This document shows positions 24,686 to 36,760 of a stretch of 64,000 nt of DNA, piece after piece; the stretch's first letter is position 1, and each line of letters starts with the position of its first letter. The stretch covers positions 310,001 to 374,000 of the forward strand of contig JBAJFE010000042.1 in NCBI GenBank assembly GCA_037903355.1, written 5' to 3'. This stretch comes from Trichuris trichiura. Taxonomy: Eukaryota; Nematoda; Enoplea; Trichinellida; Trichuridae. The position numbers and the translations under genes were made by a program. A model generated the notes under the pieces. That model searched no databases. It saw only the letters and a list, made by a program, of their open reading frames with translations, and had not been told where the DNA came from.

Positions 24686-26632
24686 CGGTATTGTGGACCT
24701 GCTCTATAGCTGGCTTAAGGTTAAAGGCAATAACGGTGAGTACCTGATCGATTGATATTTGATCAATGTAAACCCACTTGACTTTAAAACGTACCTGCAA
24801 ACATTTATACTACTTACGTTCCAACATATGTATTACCTCTTCATTTTTTTCCTGCGCTCCCTGCCCTATCCAACATCATTACTTCTCTTTCTTCTGAATC
24901 TTTTAACAAAATAGTACTTTAATTTTGTTTCTGCTTTCATCACTTGTTAACTTGCGTTCTTACATTCTGGGGTTACTTTCAAACCTTCGCACTTAACAGC
25001 TAGCGTGAGTCACAACCGGTACACAACTTTGCGGTGACGTTTGTGTCCGGATGCCATTATTACTCTGGTCAAAAAGTTCTATCCGCAACACTTGCATTGC
25101 GTGTGTTTCTGCAAAACAGATGTGCTACCATGTGTCGAGCAAAAACGCAAAGAACGGATTTGAACTTGTCGGTTATTCCTGCGGTCGCTCGGCGAGCGTT
25201 AGTTTCTTTTGCGAAACAGATTACTGCCTACACGGAAGCCATGAATAGCGTGACCGTTCAGTATGTACAATGGGACAATGTCACATTTGTTAACACGCAA
25301 TACAGAAACTAGCCTAGCGCAACGGTAGCGTGAATTGGAACTACGGAAAGGCTTTCGTGCGGTTCCCATCCACAGTTGTGCAACTATAGAAACTGTTTTC
25401 GTTATTCGACACCTTTCAGTATTTTTCATTGAAGTACAACACTAGCCAGATTTGATCAGAATGACAGCTGTTAAGTCGATCAAGGAATTCGTAGATAGAA
25501 ACACATGCTTTGTCACGGTTCAACTTGCGAGTGACATAGTTGTCAGCTCAAGGCGCGTCTGCTGATGAGGTCAATTGTACTTTTCTATGTGCGACCAAGC
25601 AGAAAGTCATCCGGATATTGGCCAGCTTGTAGGAATTCCTATGCCTGTTTCAATAAGCCAAATCACCAGTAATGCTTTAATGACACACCTACGTGGTACA
25701 CCACCCTTTACTTTGCCCTCTGTATCATTCAGGCGGAGATTGACCGCAGCGTGTGGTAAGGGACAATGGAAAGTGAACAAATGAGCTGGTTAAGTGGCCC
25801 TAAGCAGTGCAATTAACTAATCAGGACAAAAACACTTCATACAAAACAGATGGGACACGGACATAGTACGTCAGCCGCGGCGATAATAGTTACTTGACAT
25901 AGCTCGGATGATTGACTTTCAATGAATCAACCAGCATAAACAGTTTGCCCTCCACAACGCAACATCAGTTTTTCTTAAGTGCACGAACAAAAACTCATAC
26001 ACTATCTGCGTTAGTTCACGAAGTAAGGCACGAGTAGCAATTAATCGGTAACCAGGCATTATTATTTCTGATAGTGTATGATAACTGACCAGCAGAATGC
26101 AGCCCAGTAGAAAAATTCGGTACCGCAAATGAGTAATTCATTATGAGCTCATGGAGACGTATGCGATCCACCCAATTTTTACCACATGACAGCTTTTACT
26201 TGCCAAGGTCGCTGAAGTTAGCGGAAAGACAGTATTAGTTTCTTATTTTACACCGAAACTATAATTGAAGTTAAGAAGTCACGTGTTTTTAAGTTTACGC
26301 GTCTTTAGTTCTATGGCACGAGAATGCGCGAGACAGCAAGTTGTTTTTTTCCTCTCCTGAAAAGAATACTGACCCGTTATTAAAAGTTCAATCTTCAAGC
26401 TTACTTTTTCTGTTTTTAAAAGAAAGCCTAAAAATCATTGAGTCTTCTTTAACCGCAGCAGAAGTACTCCATCCATTAAGTAATGCGCGTGCAACTGAGC
26501 TACACCAGCTGTTTACCAGATGATTTCAAAGCTGAGTGAAGAGGAAACTCGGATGTATTAACATAATGTCTTGCTTCGCAACTATTGAAAGAAGTAAATT
26601 TGCTATTCGCTTGCCTACATGATGCATAGAGC

Positions 26633-26638
26633 TTTATT
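26633..26638 (-). terminator. Candidate polyadenylation signal of the bHLH gene
   Basis: AATAAA on the minus strand, 184 bases after the bHLH stop codon. It is the nearest canonical hexamer noted downstream. Confidence 0.3.
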
Positions 26639-26821
26639 ACAACGTTAGAGAATTCGCCTAACAACTAAAACGCTTACGATTATCAATAATTATTAGCTAT
26701 GGAAAAAACATAGAAAAGTCATAAAAACGGGAAAGGCTATTTTTGGGGAAAACCTGTTGATGAGAGCAAGCAAGAGCCATTGTTAATGAGAAGTATACAC
26801 ACTGGAAAAACTAGTGTACTG

Positions 26822-27357
26822 TCACTTTCTTACACAAGGTCTCGGATGCAACAACTTCTCCAGCGCTAAACGTTTATCACTTGGTAGAAGAAAAGTCTGC
26901 AAATAACTTCGCACAATGTGTTCAACAATTGGAGCCTCTGAAATCAGGTTTGATACACTGAAAGTATTCTAATCGAACTTACCGATGGAAAATTCGCCGT
27001 TCAGTACGCGGTTCAGGATTTTTTCATGCAGTTGATCGATGTATTTCACAGCCTTATTGATAACCGTTTTCTGAAGATATACTCGCTCCCAAATTTTACA
27101 TTTAAAAATTAACGCGGAAAACCTCAGCCAGAATGTCCTCATTATTGCACTTAGATTTTGTAATCAGCCTGTTCAACTTCATAATTTCTGAGCGACGACG
27201 TTCCCTCGACAAAATCCTTCGGTTAGCGCGAACTCTACCAACTGGGGTAGAATAAAGTGAAGTCGCCACAGACAAACCCATGGTGTGACAACTTCTTGCT
27301 GCTCCTTAGTAAACTGAAAGCTGCGCTCGCGGTTTGTGCAACACGACGGAGAGCCAT
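26822..27357 (-). CDS. Small basic helix-loop-helix protein
   Basis: Four short exons on the minus strand, 27278-27357, 27123-27234, 26983-27070 and 26822-26937, with GT-AG introns of 43, 52 and 45 bases, join in phase to 131 codons and a stop. Residues about 32-50 form a basic region plus helix 1 (RRILSRERRRSEIMKLNRL, with the E-x2-R pattern of DNA-binding bHLH proteins). A loop follows, then helix 2 (KTVINKAVKYIDQLHEKI, about 65-82). The last 48 residues show no known domain. It is probably a nuclear transcription factor that dimerises through the helices. The ATG at 27357 is the only in-frame ATG before the domain, but the frame stays open upstream to an acceptor near 27532, so a longer N-terminus is possible. 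The bHLH subfamily cannot be assigned. Confidence 0.8.
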
Positions 27358-29910
27358 TGGACGGACAGCAAGCGCATTAATTTTAACCAATAGGAAGCAA
27401 CCAGTGGCCTGCAAGTCAATTTGTTGCTCAAGTTGCTTACAGTTAATGAGACTGATGGCATCCACAGTTGAAGCTCTTGATGAAAAGCGACACCTACTAA
27501 CCCTTAAAACATCTTGGTCGGCAGCAAGCTAATGCTGCCGGGTAATATAGCCAGGCTGTGTTTGCTTTGTCAGGATTAATATTACTATACGCGGTAATTT
27601 TTTTAAAATTACAACAAAATAACAATAGTTTAGGCAAACTTAAAAAATTCCATTAAATTCTAAGGGTTTAATTCTCTTTAACGTTGCTCTCCAACTATGT
27701 AAGCGAGGAACAAATAAACCAGCAAAAATCTTGGCAGTTTATTATTAGATGCAATATTCAACGTACGAAACGTGAGAGAATGCTTAGGGCTGAGAGTACT
27801 ACTTCTCCTCTTTTCACTTGGTGAAACAAGGGATAAAAAGCGAGGAGAACCCGATAAACGAAATGACCGATTTATGGATCATACAACTGGCCTGAAAAGG
27901 TATCTAGCAAGCCGTACAGTAAATGGAAGAGCAGTGGAAATATGCGCACGGCTGCTGAAACTATCAGTTTTTACACCATTTGTTCACAACTAGTATCATA
28001 TGTTCCACCGCGGTAGACAGAGAAGCCAAACTGACATTACGAACCTAAGGTATCTGGTTTCAGAAGTTCAAGCGTTAGACCGGTAAGCACCAGCAACTGA
28101 TTAAGCTATCAGCCGTTAAGTCGTGAACACGTCAACTTATGTACTATAATCTTGGGCAAATGATAGGACTAAATAAGACAATCAATGGAGCATCGCTCTG
28201 AACTACAACGCTGTCAAAATTTTTTTTAGGGAAAGAAGTGCCCTTCAAATGAAACATTTCCTTGAAGCAGTACGACAAAAACAGTAGCTGCGCAATGTTA
28301 TGAGCCTCATTTAAGAAAAGCAGTGAAATAATGCGCCGGTAACCGCATTTAGATTGATCCCCTGAGGGTCACGGGAATACGAAGCGCCGCCCAACTTATG
28401 GTATTGGCAGACTCTGAATGAGACCTCCTGCCTCGATATTCTCGTCTGCTGCTGAGTTTTGCAGGGGGAGCTCCGCTCGGTGACTCATCACACGAAGGGA
28501 TATAGTTTCAATGGTAAGCCACCTAGGAAAAAGCACCAGCTCGTTGATCTGTCCCCTTGAATAACACTAGCTCGATGACACACTGTCTGGGAAATGCTAG
28601 TGTCAAAAAAACTGATTCGCTTTCGCACGAATCTATGTATTCATACTATAGTCACACAGTGTACCCGCTTACAGACATTCACTATTTTTCGTAATCACAT
28701 ATGGAATGTATCCCTAGCAGAGGCTTTACTGAAACAAACTGCACTAACTCGAACTCTGTTACTTGACCAGTCAAGCCACACTGGATGAGAACACATTTAG
28801 CACTGACGGGTACGGACTATTTTTCAAGCCGACGCCCGGCAGTCATAAAGGCCAACAAATTTCAGTCAAAGTTAAAACTTTTGAAGTAGCCTACAATTAA
28901 GGAAATTCATCTTATACGAGGCCATTTACCGTAAATACCGCCGTATACGACGAGGGCCTTTTTTATTAGTAACTTTCCTTTATTTGACAATTTTGCCAAC
29001 TGCAGAACCATTAAGACCTTCGAAGGAGCCTATCTTTCCTGCCTAGTACTTTCAAAGAAACACGCGCAGCGCGTTCCGTTCCAGTTTTACTCCCCAATTT
29101 TAAGCAAAATTTGCTAAGGAATCGTCTTTCCTATACAAAAACGTGGAATTAAAGAAAATGTCGTGTGCTCTATGTAAGTCATACTGATATAGACGCCTAA
29201 GGTCCATAAACTGTGGAAGAGATCTGCGCATGAATCAGTTTAGTAATCATATTGCCTTCTCGAGTGCCATGGGACAAAGAGGAGCTTTCTGGTTCTGGAT
29301 TAAATTTAAACTGAGCTCACTGAGACTTGTTACTGTTTCGGCACCAAGCTCCTCTTGGCAGTGTATAGATGTACGATTCAGTAAGCGCAGAAAAGCATGA
29401 TCAACAAGGTAGCGGGAAGCAGGCCTTACCTAGGGGTAACTACGGCGTACAAGTTTTTTAAACACAAGAGTGCAATAGCTTTGTGGGAGGACAAAAGCGT
29501 CACTTTTACTTTTGTTGCTAATATAACTGTCTGGTTTACTGGTCAAAAGTAATTCAGGAGTTTCCGGGTGGCGGGTTCCAAGTTTTTACGGCCAACCCAA
29601 CTGTTCTGGAGTCGTTAGAACGGTTCAGCTCTGCTCAGCTGTAATGACGTTAGAACTGGCGAAAATAGTTGCTGCAAGACAATTAGATGCAAAACGCCGA
29701 TAACAAAGCGTGGATGTTCTGAATGCTTTCAAAACTTTCAATAACGGTTTCGACCCGCACAAAAACAATGAAAACCCAAGAAACCACAGTAAAGAGCTAC
29801 GCTTTCAAAGTTTCAAACGAGTAGATTTATTTTCCAACACACTGCCGCAGAACAATTGGAAAAAATAAGCCAATACACAGTCACGGATATGTTTATCATA
29901 CTTACCAAAA
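27358..29910. other. Interval between bHLH gene and RBM39
   Basis: No recognised gene. The first 180 bases may carry an upstream exon or promoter of the bHLH gene. A minus-strand stretch of about 40 open codons ends at a good donor near 29434 (gtaagg on that strand) but could not be joined to another exon. Confidence 0.45.
29826..29831 (-). terminator. Candidate polyadenylation signal of RBM39
   Basis: AATAAA on the minus strand, 80 bases after the RBM39 stop codon, in the expected position for 3'-end cleavage. Confidence 0.5.
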
Positions 29911-32567
29911 CTAACTCAGATAAGAAAGTTGAAGCAACTTAGACGCGCTTACCGCCTCTGGAAAGAGCTGATGATAGTTAGCTGTCGGAACGTAATTTGC
30001 TGTAATAACTTTCCCTAAAATGTATAAAATCAATGCTAGTTCGACCGCCAAAGCAACAAAAAACCAGCAAAGTAACGGCCATGGAGACTGTTGACTGCTG
30101 CCACTGCTGCTGAAACGGACGGGCATTTTACGTATACATTTCCGTCCGGCGAAGCCTTGTCAACGAATACGTGAACCACACCCTGGTGCTTGTTGCATTC
30201 CTCGATCACATCATCACGGATATCGACGTCCCAACTGGATTCTGACTCCTTAGACGGATCAAACATATTGGATAACATGAAACATTGAGTAGCAATAGGC
30301 GGCTGCGATGATCCTTGCTGAGGTGTAGCGCTTAGTATCTGTTTAGCAACTTGTGGAAGTTCCATTCCAGTTCCTAAACCAAATCTTAGCAAATCTGACG
30401 ACAAATTCAAAAACAAAACTTACCCTCGGCCAATTTTGCCATGAGCTGCAACCTGCCCGTTGTTCCGAGATCAATGCCAGTACGATCCATTTCGTCGGAA
30501 TCTAATGAAGGTTGAAAAGAGCTTGCTTGATGCTCTGTCACATGGCCGACTTTCATCGGCCGACCAGCCAATTCGAAACCATTCAACTGTTCCATGGCTT
30601 TCTTAGCGTCATCCGCGTTGTGAAACTAGAAAGCAACTGCGTCAATTTGTACAAGCGTCTAATCGAAACTTTAACTGTAATGAACCCATATCCCCTCGAA
30701 CGACCGCTCTCTGGGTCCTTCAAAAGTTGAACGCTTTCAATCTGAAAAAATGATTTGGTCTAAAACGAATTTAGACAGGTCGCCTTACTTTTCCGAATGG
30801 TTCAAATATACCCCTCAACATTTCCTCGGTGATATTGAAATGCAAAGAACCAACGTAAAGTTTCATTGGACCTCGATTTTGACCGAAAGCTGTAGCCAAC
30901 ATGGCTGAAGCCATTCGATTTTTTTCCGACTGCGTAGGTTGAACAACTATCGGAGCACCTAAAAGGCGCTTTCCATGCAATGACAATGCCTAAAAATTTT
31001 GGTCAACTTGGTTGACGCGAACTATTCATATTTACCAGTGGTACAGAGTCTAAGTCCCAAAATTCTACGTAAGCGATTCCCTTAGAGCGGCGTGTCTTGC
31101 TGTCAGTTATTATACGCACATCACGCACCTGCAACACTTGATTTTTTTTCGTAATTGGTTATTGGTTTTACCTTCGCCACAGCGGAGAAAAACTCTTCTA
31201 AATCACGGGGCCGAATATTTCGGGCTAACTGCATACAGAAAACAGTTCTAGCATCACGTTCTTCAGGAGATAATTCGGACTCGACGAAATTCCTTGGAGG
31301 ACTGTAGCGAGGTGTAAATGGCATGCTGGAACAAAACAACTTGTGGTTAAAACTTACAAAGTAAGGATGCATCTAGTAAAGAGTAGCTAAGTATAATTTT
31401 CCATTTTCTATTTAATCGATGTTACGTTTTAGCTAGAGTGCGGGGCTTGTAAATGTAGGAACTGCATGGACAGACGGGTGGACGTATACATTGAGTCTGA
31501 AGTCCTAAGAGCCCGACTAGCAAAGTTTATTCATTTGCTTCGCTTCGTAGTTCACTGCCCCCCCCTTTTCGCACTGCTCAATCAGCTCAATAGTTTGCAG
31601 GAGCTCAACCTCCGCAACAAGCAAGTACCTCTCGTTGTGGAACACCAAAAAATGTAACTGTAACTTATGTATGCATACACGTCGCGTCTTTCGGGTCCTG
31701 GTAACTTCTTGCCGGCCATTTCACCAAATCTTGCTCCGCGTGTATATTGCGGAGGAGAAGAACGCCATGGCCGATCTCTGTACCTTGAAGGACTGGTATC
31801 ACGATCGGCATCACGTTCCCTTCCACGCCTAGCTTCCCTAGATCGGCTTCTTTTTTTTGAACGGCTTCGTTTTTCCGTTGATCGGCTTCTGTGTCGACTT
31901 CTTGAACGACTTTTTCGGTCTTTTGACTTTCTATGCTTCTTCCTAAACGAAAGATCAAGTTTCAACGAGTGACAAGGGTAACTAGGTTTTTACTTTTTCT
32001 CCGTACTACGACTGCGGTGCTTCGAATGCCGACTTTCACTTTTTCTGGATCTGCAAAAAGAACGTCCGTTAGTGCTGCACAATTCAATTCAACTCAACAG
32101 TTGGGACAAAATGAAAATTAACGTCAAACATATTCAGGCTATCGTTATGGAACATGTTGCTTTGCGTCTCCCGAAATAACATACCTGTCAACGTTAGGAC
32201 ATTTCGACGCCTCACTTCAATTTGTTTAAACTACACGATATCTACAATGAGGACGATAATCTGACAGAGAACAAAAAGGGCTCACAAAAGGCGCGATAAC
32301 TTGTAATCTGTAGCCAACCTGGCAGGATGGCATTCAAAAATTTTTGCGCCTATAAACATGGTTCTCGCTATTGAAATGCACTGAAACTAAAAAAGTACAA
32401 ACCAACCTAGACCTTTCCGAATAGGTGCCATTTTTTTCGTCCGTATCACGCGCGTTTGAATCCTGAAAGACTCATAAATCGCATAGCCAATACGCAGACT
32501 TTCCAACCTTTGCAGCCGGCTGAAACGGCTCTTCTAACATGGCTTCTACATCTTGGTCATCAGCCAT
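29911..32567 (-). CDS. RBM39: RNA-binding protein 39 (CAPER-alpha-like splicing factor)
   Basis: Nuclear SR-like splicing factor and transcription coactivator of the U2AF65 family. Eleven exons on the minus strand join to 519 codons plus stop: 32508-32567, 32413-32462, 31994-32050, 31679-31942, 31172-31325, 31036-31128, 30789-30989, 30676-30741, 30424-30625, 30065-30373 and 29911-30014. The start MADDQDVEAMLEEP is a family hallmark. Then come an Arg/Ser-rich segment (about residues 40-110), RRM1 (RTVFCMQLARNIRPRDLEEF and KGIAYVEF), RRM2 (MKLYVGSLHFNITEEMLRG and GYGFITF), a linker, and the C-terminal UHM (SNMFDP, DDVIEECNKHQGVVHVFVD, GNVYVKCPS, HGRYFAGKVITANYVP). Nine of the ten introns fall into two sizes: eight are 43-51 bases, and two, at 31326-31678 and 32051-32412, are about 355. 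Length is close to the human protein. The donor after exon 2 (gtctag) is weak. Confidence 0.96.
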
Positions 32568-34169
32568 TGCTAGTCACACGAAGTTACTGTAAACAGTCGC
32601 TATTGTCATCCGGTAAAGTAAGCGTAAAGAAAAGTGGTTGAAACAATGCCATTGAGCTACTTAATTTAAACGCATTTTTAATACAGCCTTTTAAGCAGAT
32701 AATAACTTCTGAAAAGTACTGTGGTTGTTGAAATGCTATACTGTTACCGCAGATTTGAATTACTGTCACCTAGAACTGAACGCCTTTTACGAACTCTTCT
32801 CGCGAACATTCCTAACTACAGTAATCCAGAAAATGACATCGTTTAACCTGCGCATTCTTATTAAATCGCACTGTTGTAATTGTGAAAAAGTTTTCGCCGC
32901 GAGCTTGAAAGTGCAAAATTTCAGAAAAAAGAGCTCTATGATATTTTTTCCAAGCGCTAAGCTGCAATTAACTTATTATTTTGGAAAGAAATTCTGTTTT
33001 TTGAGAAAAAAAGGAAAGGCGTTGTCCAGGCTTCGGAAGATAATTTTCAACAATCTTTGGTACAAAGGCACTAGTACAAAATTTTCACTTGCCTTTGTAC
33101 TGCATTTTTTACGGAAACAAGAACCGTTTTCGGAGCCAGCAAACATACAGTAATTCATAAAAATAAACTAAGAAAAGCAGGTACACTATGATGTCAGTGA
33201 ACGAGATGACTTAGCAACACAGCAGAGTCAACAACGAAAGTAAAAATAGCGCTTCCGTTGTCCTCAGCGCAAACAGGATGGCTGGGAAGTGAAAATACAA
33301 CGATGAGAAGCTTAACCGCGAAATCGATTATGTTTGTCTTACTGTGTGCTCGCGGGTAGAAGAAACCTGATTGTTGTCAGAATTACTGTGGTATTTGCGG
33401 GCGAAGAGCGGAAGAAACTAGGTGAGCCGATTTTACGCATATACGCTGACGATGGAAACCAGAGATTTTTAAAAGCTCTGTGGTATTACTTTTTATCCAG
33501 TAATTTAGTTACTCTTCAACGTTCACTTGCTGGTTTTGAAAAGGACACTTAACTAGGCGCCTAACATTCGAGCGCTAATGAGAAACTGAGGCCTTATTGC
33601 TTAGCACGTCTTCGCTTAGCTCACCCTCGCCAATGTTGGGTGTCTGAGCGAGTGACTTGTGCAATCGCTTTATCTTTTCAGAATGTTAGCGAAGTTTGTA
33701 CCACCATTGTTAACGAGATTGTACGCTGCATCAACTTCAATCTATCGAACGCAAAAAAGAAAAACTTCAATTCGTTTATTAATTTAAAAAAAGAAGAATT
33801 TGATGCGAAAAGTGCATGCAGAACGTATGAAATGCGTTTAGGCTTCTGCGGGCTTGTCTTTTGTAACTTTACAACTTAGTGCCTGGCCATTTAGTGTATG
33901 CGGCTGAGCCGAAGTTTCGATTACTTATCAGGTAAGGCTGATGACATCTTAGTATCTTTATCGCAAATTTTCCGCTTATAAAGAAAAGTTCATTTCGTCA
34001 ACGAGCTTCCGAACTTGTTCTTTTCTGTCATCAGCAAGGCTGATGACGTTATAAAACTGTTTTGTATCTGATGTTTTTTGGGGATAAAAATAGTTTGTTC
34101 TGCTTTAAGGATGTTTGCTTTCCTTTTACGAATCACAGCGCATGGTAATCTTGCAGCTTCCACTGGGTA
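32568..34169. other. Interval upstream of RBM39 and the small membrane protein
   Basis: Divergent promoter region between RBM39 (-) and the 34170 gene (+). A plus-strand frame at 32725-33153 is open for 142 codons but begins without ATG and resembles no family. The phrase aaggctgatgac occurs twice (near 33934 and 34034). No other gene is supported. Confidence 0.4.
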
Positions 34170-34776
34170 ATGAAGCGACAGACAAAAGCGAAACAGCCTG
34201 AAAAAAGCGAAACTCGAACTTTTGTGAACACCGCAAGTCGTAAGACAGACTTCCGAAGAAAATCTGGCTCCGGGAACAGCAAGTCTAAAAGTACGTTTTT
34301 TATTGTCAAAAATATGCTGTCACGGGTCTTTCGTTTTAGAATTCGCTCGTTGTTTGAAAGTCTCGTGCTACATTGTGCTTCTGCTCGGTGCATTGTTATC
34401 TATAGGGTTATGGCTTCTGCTGACCTACGGCGACGAGCATTCTATCAGTTTGTTGAAAGCAGGTTACGCTGACGCTCTGCTCATATTGCAGAGCTTAAAA
34501 AACAAAATTATGCCACTTTACTCTTCAACTAGCATGACTGTAACATCCGCTTTAACTTTCGTAGTTCAACCAACGATCGCAGAGGTTGCTAAAGCAATAA
34601 GTGGTCTCTTTAGTTATTATTTATATCTGTTGAAGTCGGCAGTTATTCCATTGCTGCTCGACTGGCCCAAGCTTAGTGCACTTTGTTATCAGTCAATCAG
34701 CGACACAGTTTATATTATACTTGATGGTATTGCCGTTATATCTGTTTCAATTCGTGATTTCTTCGAGGCTAAATGA
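34170..34776 (+). CDS. Small predicted membrane protein, unknown
   Basis: Two exons, 34170-34290 and 34340-34776, joined across a 49-base GT-AG intron (gtacg...ttttag) in phase 1, give 185 residues from an ATG. The ATG lies 14 bases after an acceptor-like ttgcag, fitting a trans-spliced or spliced 5' leader. The N-terminal 40 residues are strongly basic (Lys, Arg, Ser). A clear membrane segment follows (YIVLLLGALLSIGLWLLL, about residues 51-68). The rest is amphipathic with moderately hydrophobic stretches around 95-135 and 150-175. A basic cytosolic head with one anchor fits an ER or nuclear-envelope type II protein, but this is inference and no family is recognised. It lies 512 bases before Cdc37 on the same strand. 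Confidence 0.6.
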
Positions 34777-35288
34777 AGTGAAATTCTAAGTCCATTGGCA
34801 CATGAAGTAGACACTGATATGCTCCAATACGCGGGATTCGTTTCTTGGCTGCATTTAACTTCGAACAGGTAATGTAAAGTGGGTATTTTTACGCATGTAC
34901 ATCTCCATTTCTGGGCCCATTACTTGGCTTTATTACAGTATCGCCTAGTCAGCTCCGTTAAACTGGCTTTCGCATCAACAACAAATGGCTACGAAAATTT
35001 CAATCCTGTAGAGACGGCGACAACGGATTAAGGGTTGATAAGCACTAGTTTAGAACGTTACTAAGCTAAGCGAGCAGAGATAATTGCAGCTAGTTGCCTT
35101 CCAGAAAGATTTGAGTAACTTTAAACGCACATTGTACTTGGGATGTATGGGAAACTTTAATATTGAGTGAAATAAACTATTTAAAATTCCTGTGATCAAC
35201 TCACTGCAGTGGGTCACTAATCATTTTTGTCTAAAGTGCTTCGTATTCCACCCGATTCCTTATCAGCATTGAAGAAGCTTCCGGAAAG
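34777..35288. other. Intergenic region before Cdc37
   Basis: No gene is seen. It should contain the 3' UTR of the upstream gene, with AATAAA-like aaataaacta near 35168, and the Cdc37 promoter and leader. Confidence 0.5.
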
Positions 35289-36296
35289 ATGCCAGTTGAC
35301 TATTCAAAATGGAACAGCATTGAGATTTCTGACGATGAGGATGCGCTTGTAAGCAAGCATTTTGATAAGGAATCTTGGTGGCGTTTGCGCCATCAGGAAC
35401 GGCTTGAGCGCATGGTAGTAGCGAAGAAAAGCAGGAATGCGGTGGTCAAAGAACTGAATGCTGCTAAGCAAAACATTACGGATATACAGGCACAACTTAA
35501 ATGCGAAGACATCTGCAAAGAAGTTAGAGAAGATTTGGGCAACCAACTCATTGAAACGGAAAAACAATATAAACGCTGGGAGGAAAAGGAGCAGGAGCTC
35601 AAGGTTATGGAGAAGAAAACCCCTTGGAATGTTGATAGCATCTGCCATGTATCGATGGACAATACGCGTGTCAACACGCAGTTTCGTCCTGTAGTAACAG
35701 ACGAGGATTCCGCAGAAATACCTCCTGGTGAATTCGACCGTTTCATGGAGGTTCACGGACAAGATTTGCTAAAACTTGCAGAGTTGGACAACTCAAAAGA
35801 AACTATCACTTTCTTACAACAGCATACGAATTTATGTAGACAGATGGCATGCGACCTCCTGTTAGTACAAGCGGTTGATTTCAGAATAGCTGGAAATGAT
35901 AAATTAATGCACAAAACGTTGGTTCAGTATTTGCGGCTGACATGGCTGCTGGGTAAAGCTGCAAGCAATCTTGTGGCCGAAATTTCTCCCAGTTACATTG
36001 ATGCTGCCTTGACAAAGTTGACGAAACATGTAGCAGAAGATTCTGGCCCATTCATTAGTGAACTCAGCCGGCTGAAGGAGCTGGTTATAAAAAGAGCAGA
36101 AATGAAGATAAAAGAAGCTCGAATACAAAATGTTTATGATTCATTGCCTCCATTGATGCAAGAAGGGTTTGCTGAGAGAAGCACTGAAAAGCTCAGGAAA
36201 GCTGCGGAAAACATGTCATTGGAAGAGTTTAAAGAGCATATGAAACGCTGTGAAGAAGTTGGGCTCTGGGTTACCTCATCTTCAAATCGCCTATAA
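35289..36296 (+). CDS. CDC37: Hsp90 co-chaperone Cdc37
   Basis: Cytosolic co-chaperone that delivers protein kinases to Hsp90. A single exon of 335 residues starts at ATG 35289. The N-terminus DYSKWNSIEISDDED holds the conserved casein-kinase-2 site (Ser14, equivalent to Ser13 in the human protein). The kinase-binding N-domain with a long charged coiled coil covers residues about 25-110. The signature TPWNVDSICH follows near 111-120. The Hsp90-binding middle domain covers about 155-280 (FDRFMEVHGQDLLKLAEL, ASNLVAEISPSYIDAAL), then the helical C-domain to the end. Human Cdc37 is somewhat longer (378), mainly in the C-terminal tail. The gene is intronless like USP39. Confidence 0.96.
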   Translation: MPVDYSKWNSIEISDDEDALVSKHFDKESWWRLRHQERLERMVVAKKSRNAVVKELNAAKQNITDIQAQLKCEDICKEVREDLGNQLIETEKQYKRWEEKEQELKVMEKKTPWNVDSICHVSMDNTRVNTQFRPVVTDEDSAEIPPGEFDRFMEVHGQDLLKLAELDNSKETITFLQQHTNLCRQMACDLLLVQAVDFRIAGNDKLMHKTLVQYLRLTWLLGKAASNLVAEISPSYIDAALTKLTKHVAEDSGPFISELSRLKELVIKRAEMKIKEARIQNVYDSLPPLMQEGFAERSTEKLRKAAENMSLEEFKEHMKRCEEVGLWVTSSSNRL

Positions 36297-36381
36297 CTGT
36301 GACAACTCTTAGGCTAAAGAGATTGTTCTGTCATTTTCTGAAAGCATTCAATCGCAAAAAGGCTGCACGTAATAATTCATA

Positions 36382-36387
36382 AATAAA
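36382..36387 (+). terminator. Candidate polyadenylation signal of Cdc37
   Basis: AATAAA lies 86 bases after the Cdc37 stop codon. Confidence 0.5.
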
Positions 36388-36760
36388 TTTTCTGTATAAG
36401 GATACAAAGCAAGAATAAAAAGTACTCTTATGAGCAAGTCAGCACTTCCTCCTCGGAGCAAACATTGGAATGGCCGTGATTGAACTATGCTTTCGACATA
36501 ATGAGTACTGCATGGGAGGTCCAAGTGGGCGCTGAGGCGATAAACATTAAAAAACTACAATCCGAACTACAGAACATAGTCTCTCAACCCTTTCCAGCCA
36601 TCAGTCTCCTAGACACTTTCATCGAATCCCTTCTCAATTTTTCTTTTCTTCGCCCTTGCAATTCAATATTAGGCAATTCGTAGCTTATCGGCTTCTGATG
36701 TTTCTACATGCGCAGATCGACTTACCGATAGAGTTATTTTTCGTATGATAATAGTAACTA

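Larger units (their letters stand above)
22527..26821. other. Repeat-rich interval between USP39 and the bHLH gene
   Basis: The first few hundred bases should hold the USP39 promoter; there the motif tttgacgcg(c/t)acg recurs around 22850-22890. A diverged tandem duplication lies at 23657-24415 and a mariner transposase remnant just after it. A cysteine-rich frame near 25051-25250 and other short frames are not supported as genes. 23440-23540 is pyrimidine-rich. Confidence 0.5.

Noticed and set aside
27235..27532. Minus-strand frame first taken for the end of a gustatory-receptor-like membrane protein
   Set aside because: Splice sites show its last part is exon 1 of the bHLH gene; the receptor resemblance was only scattered hydrophobic residues.
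32725..33153. 142-codon plus-strand frame
   Set aside because: It begins at a TTG without an acceptor, has poor codon character and matches no family; an AT-rich region allows such frames by chance.
35304..35762. Long minus-strand frame opposite Cdc37
   Set aside because: It is an antisense shadow of a strongly conserved coding exon.
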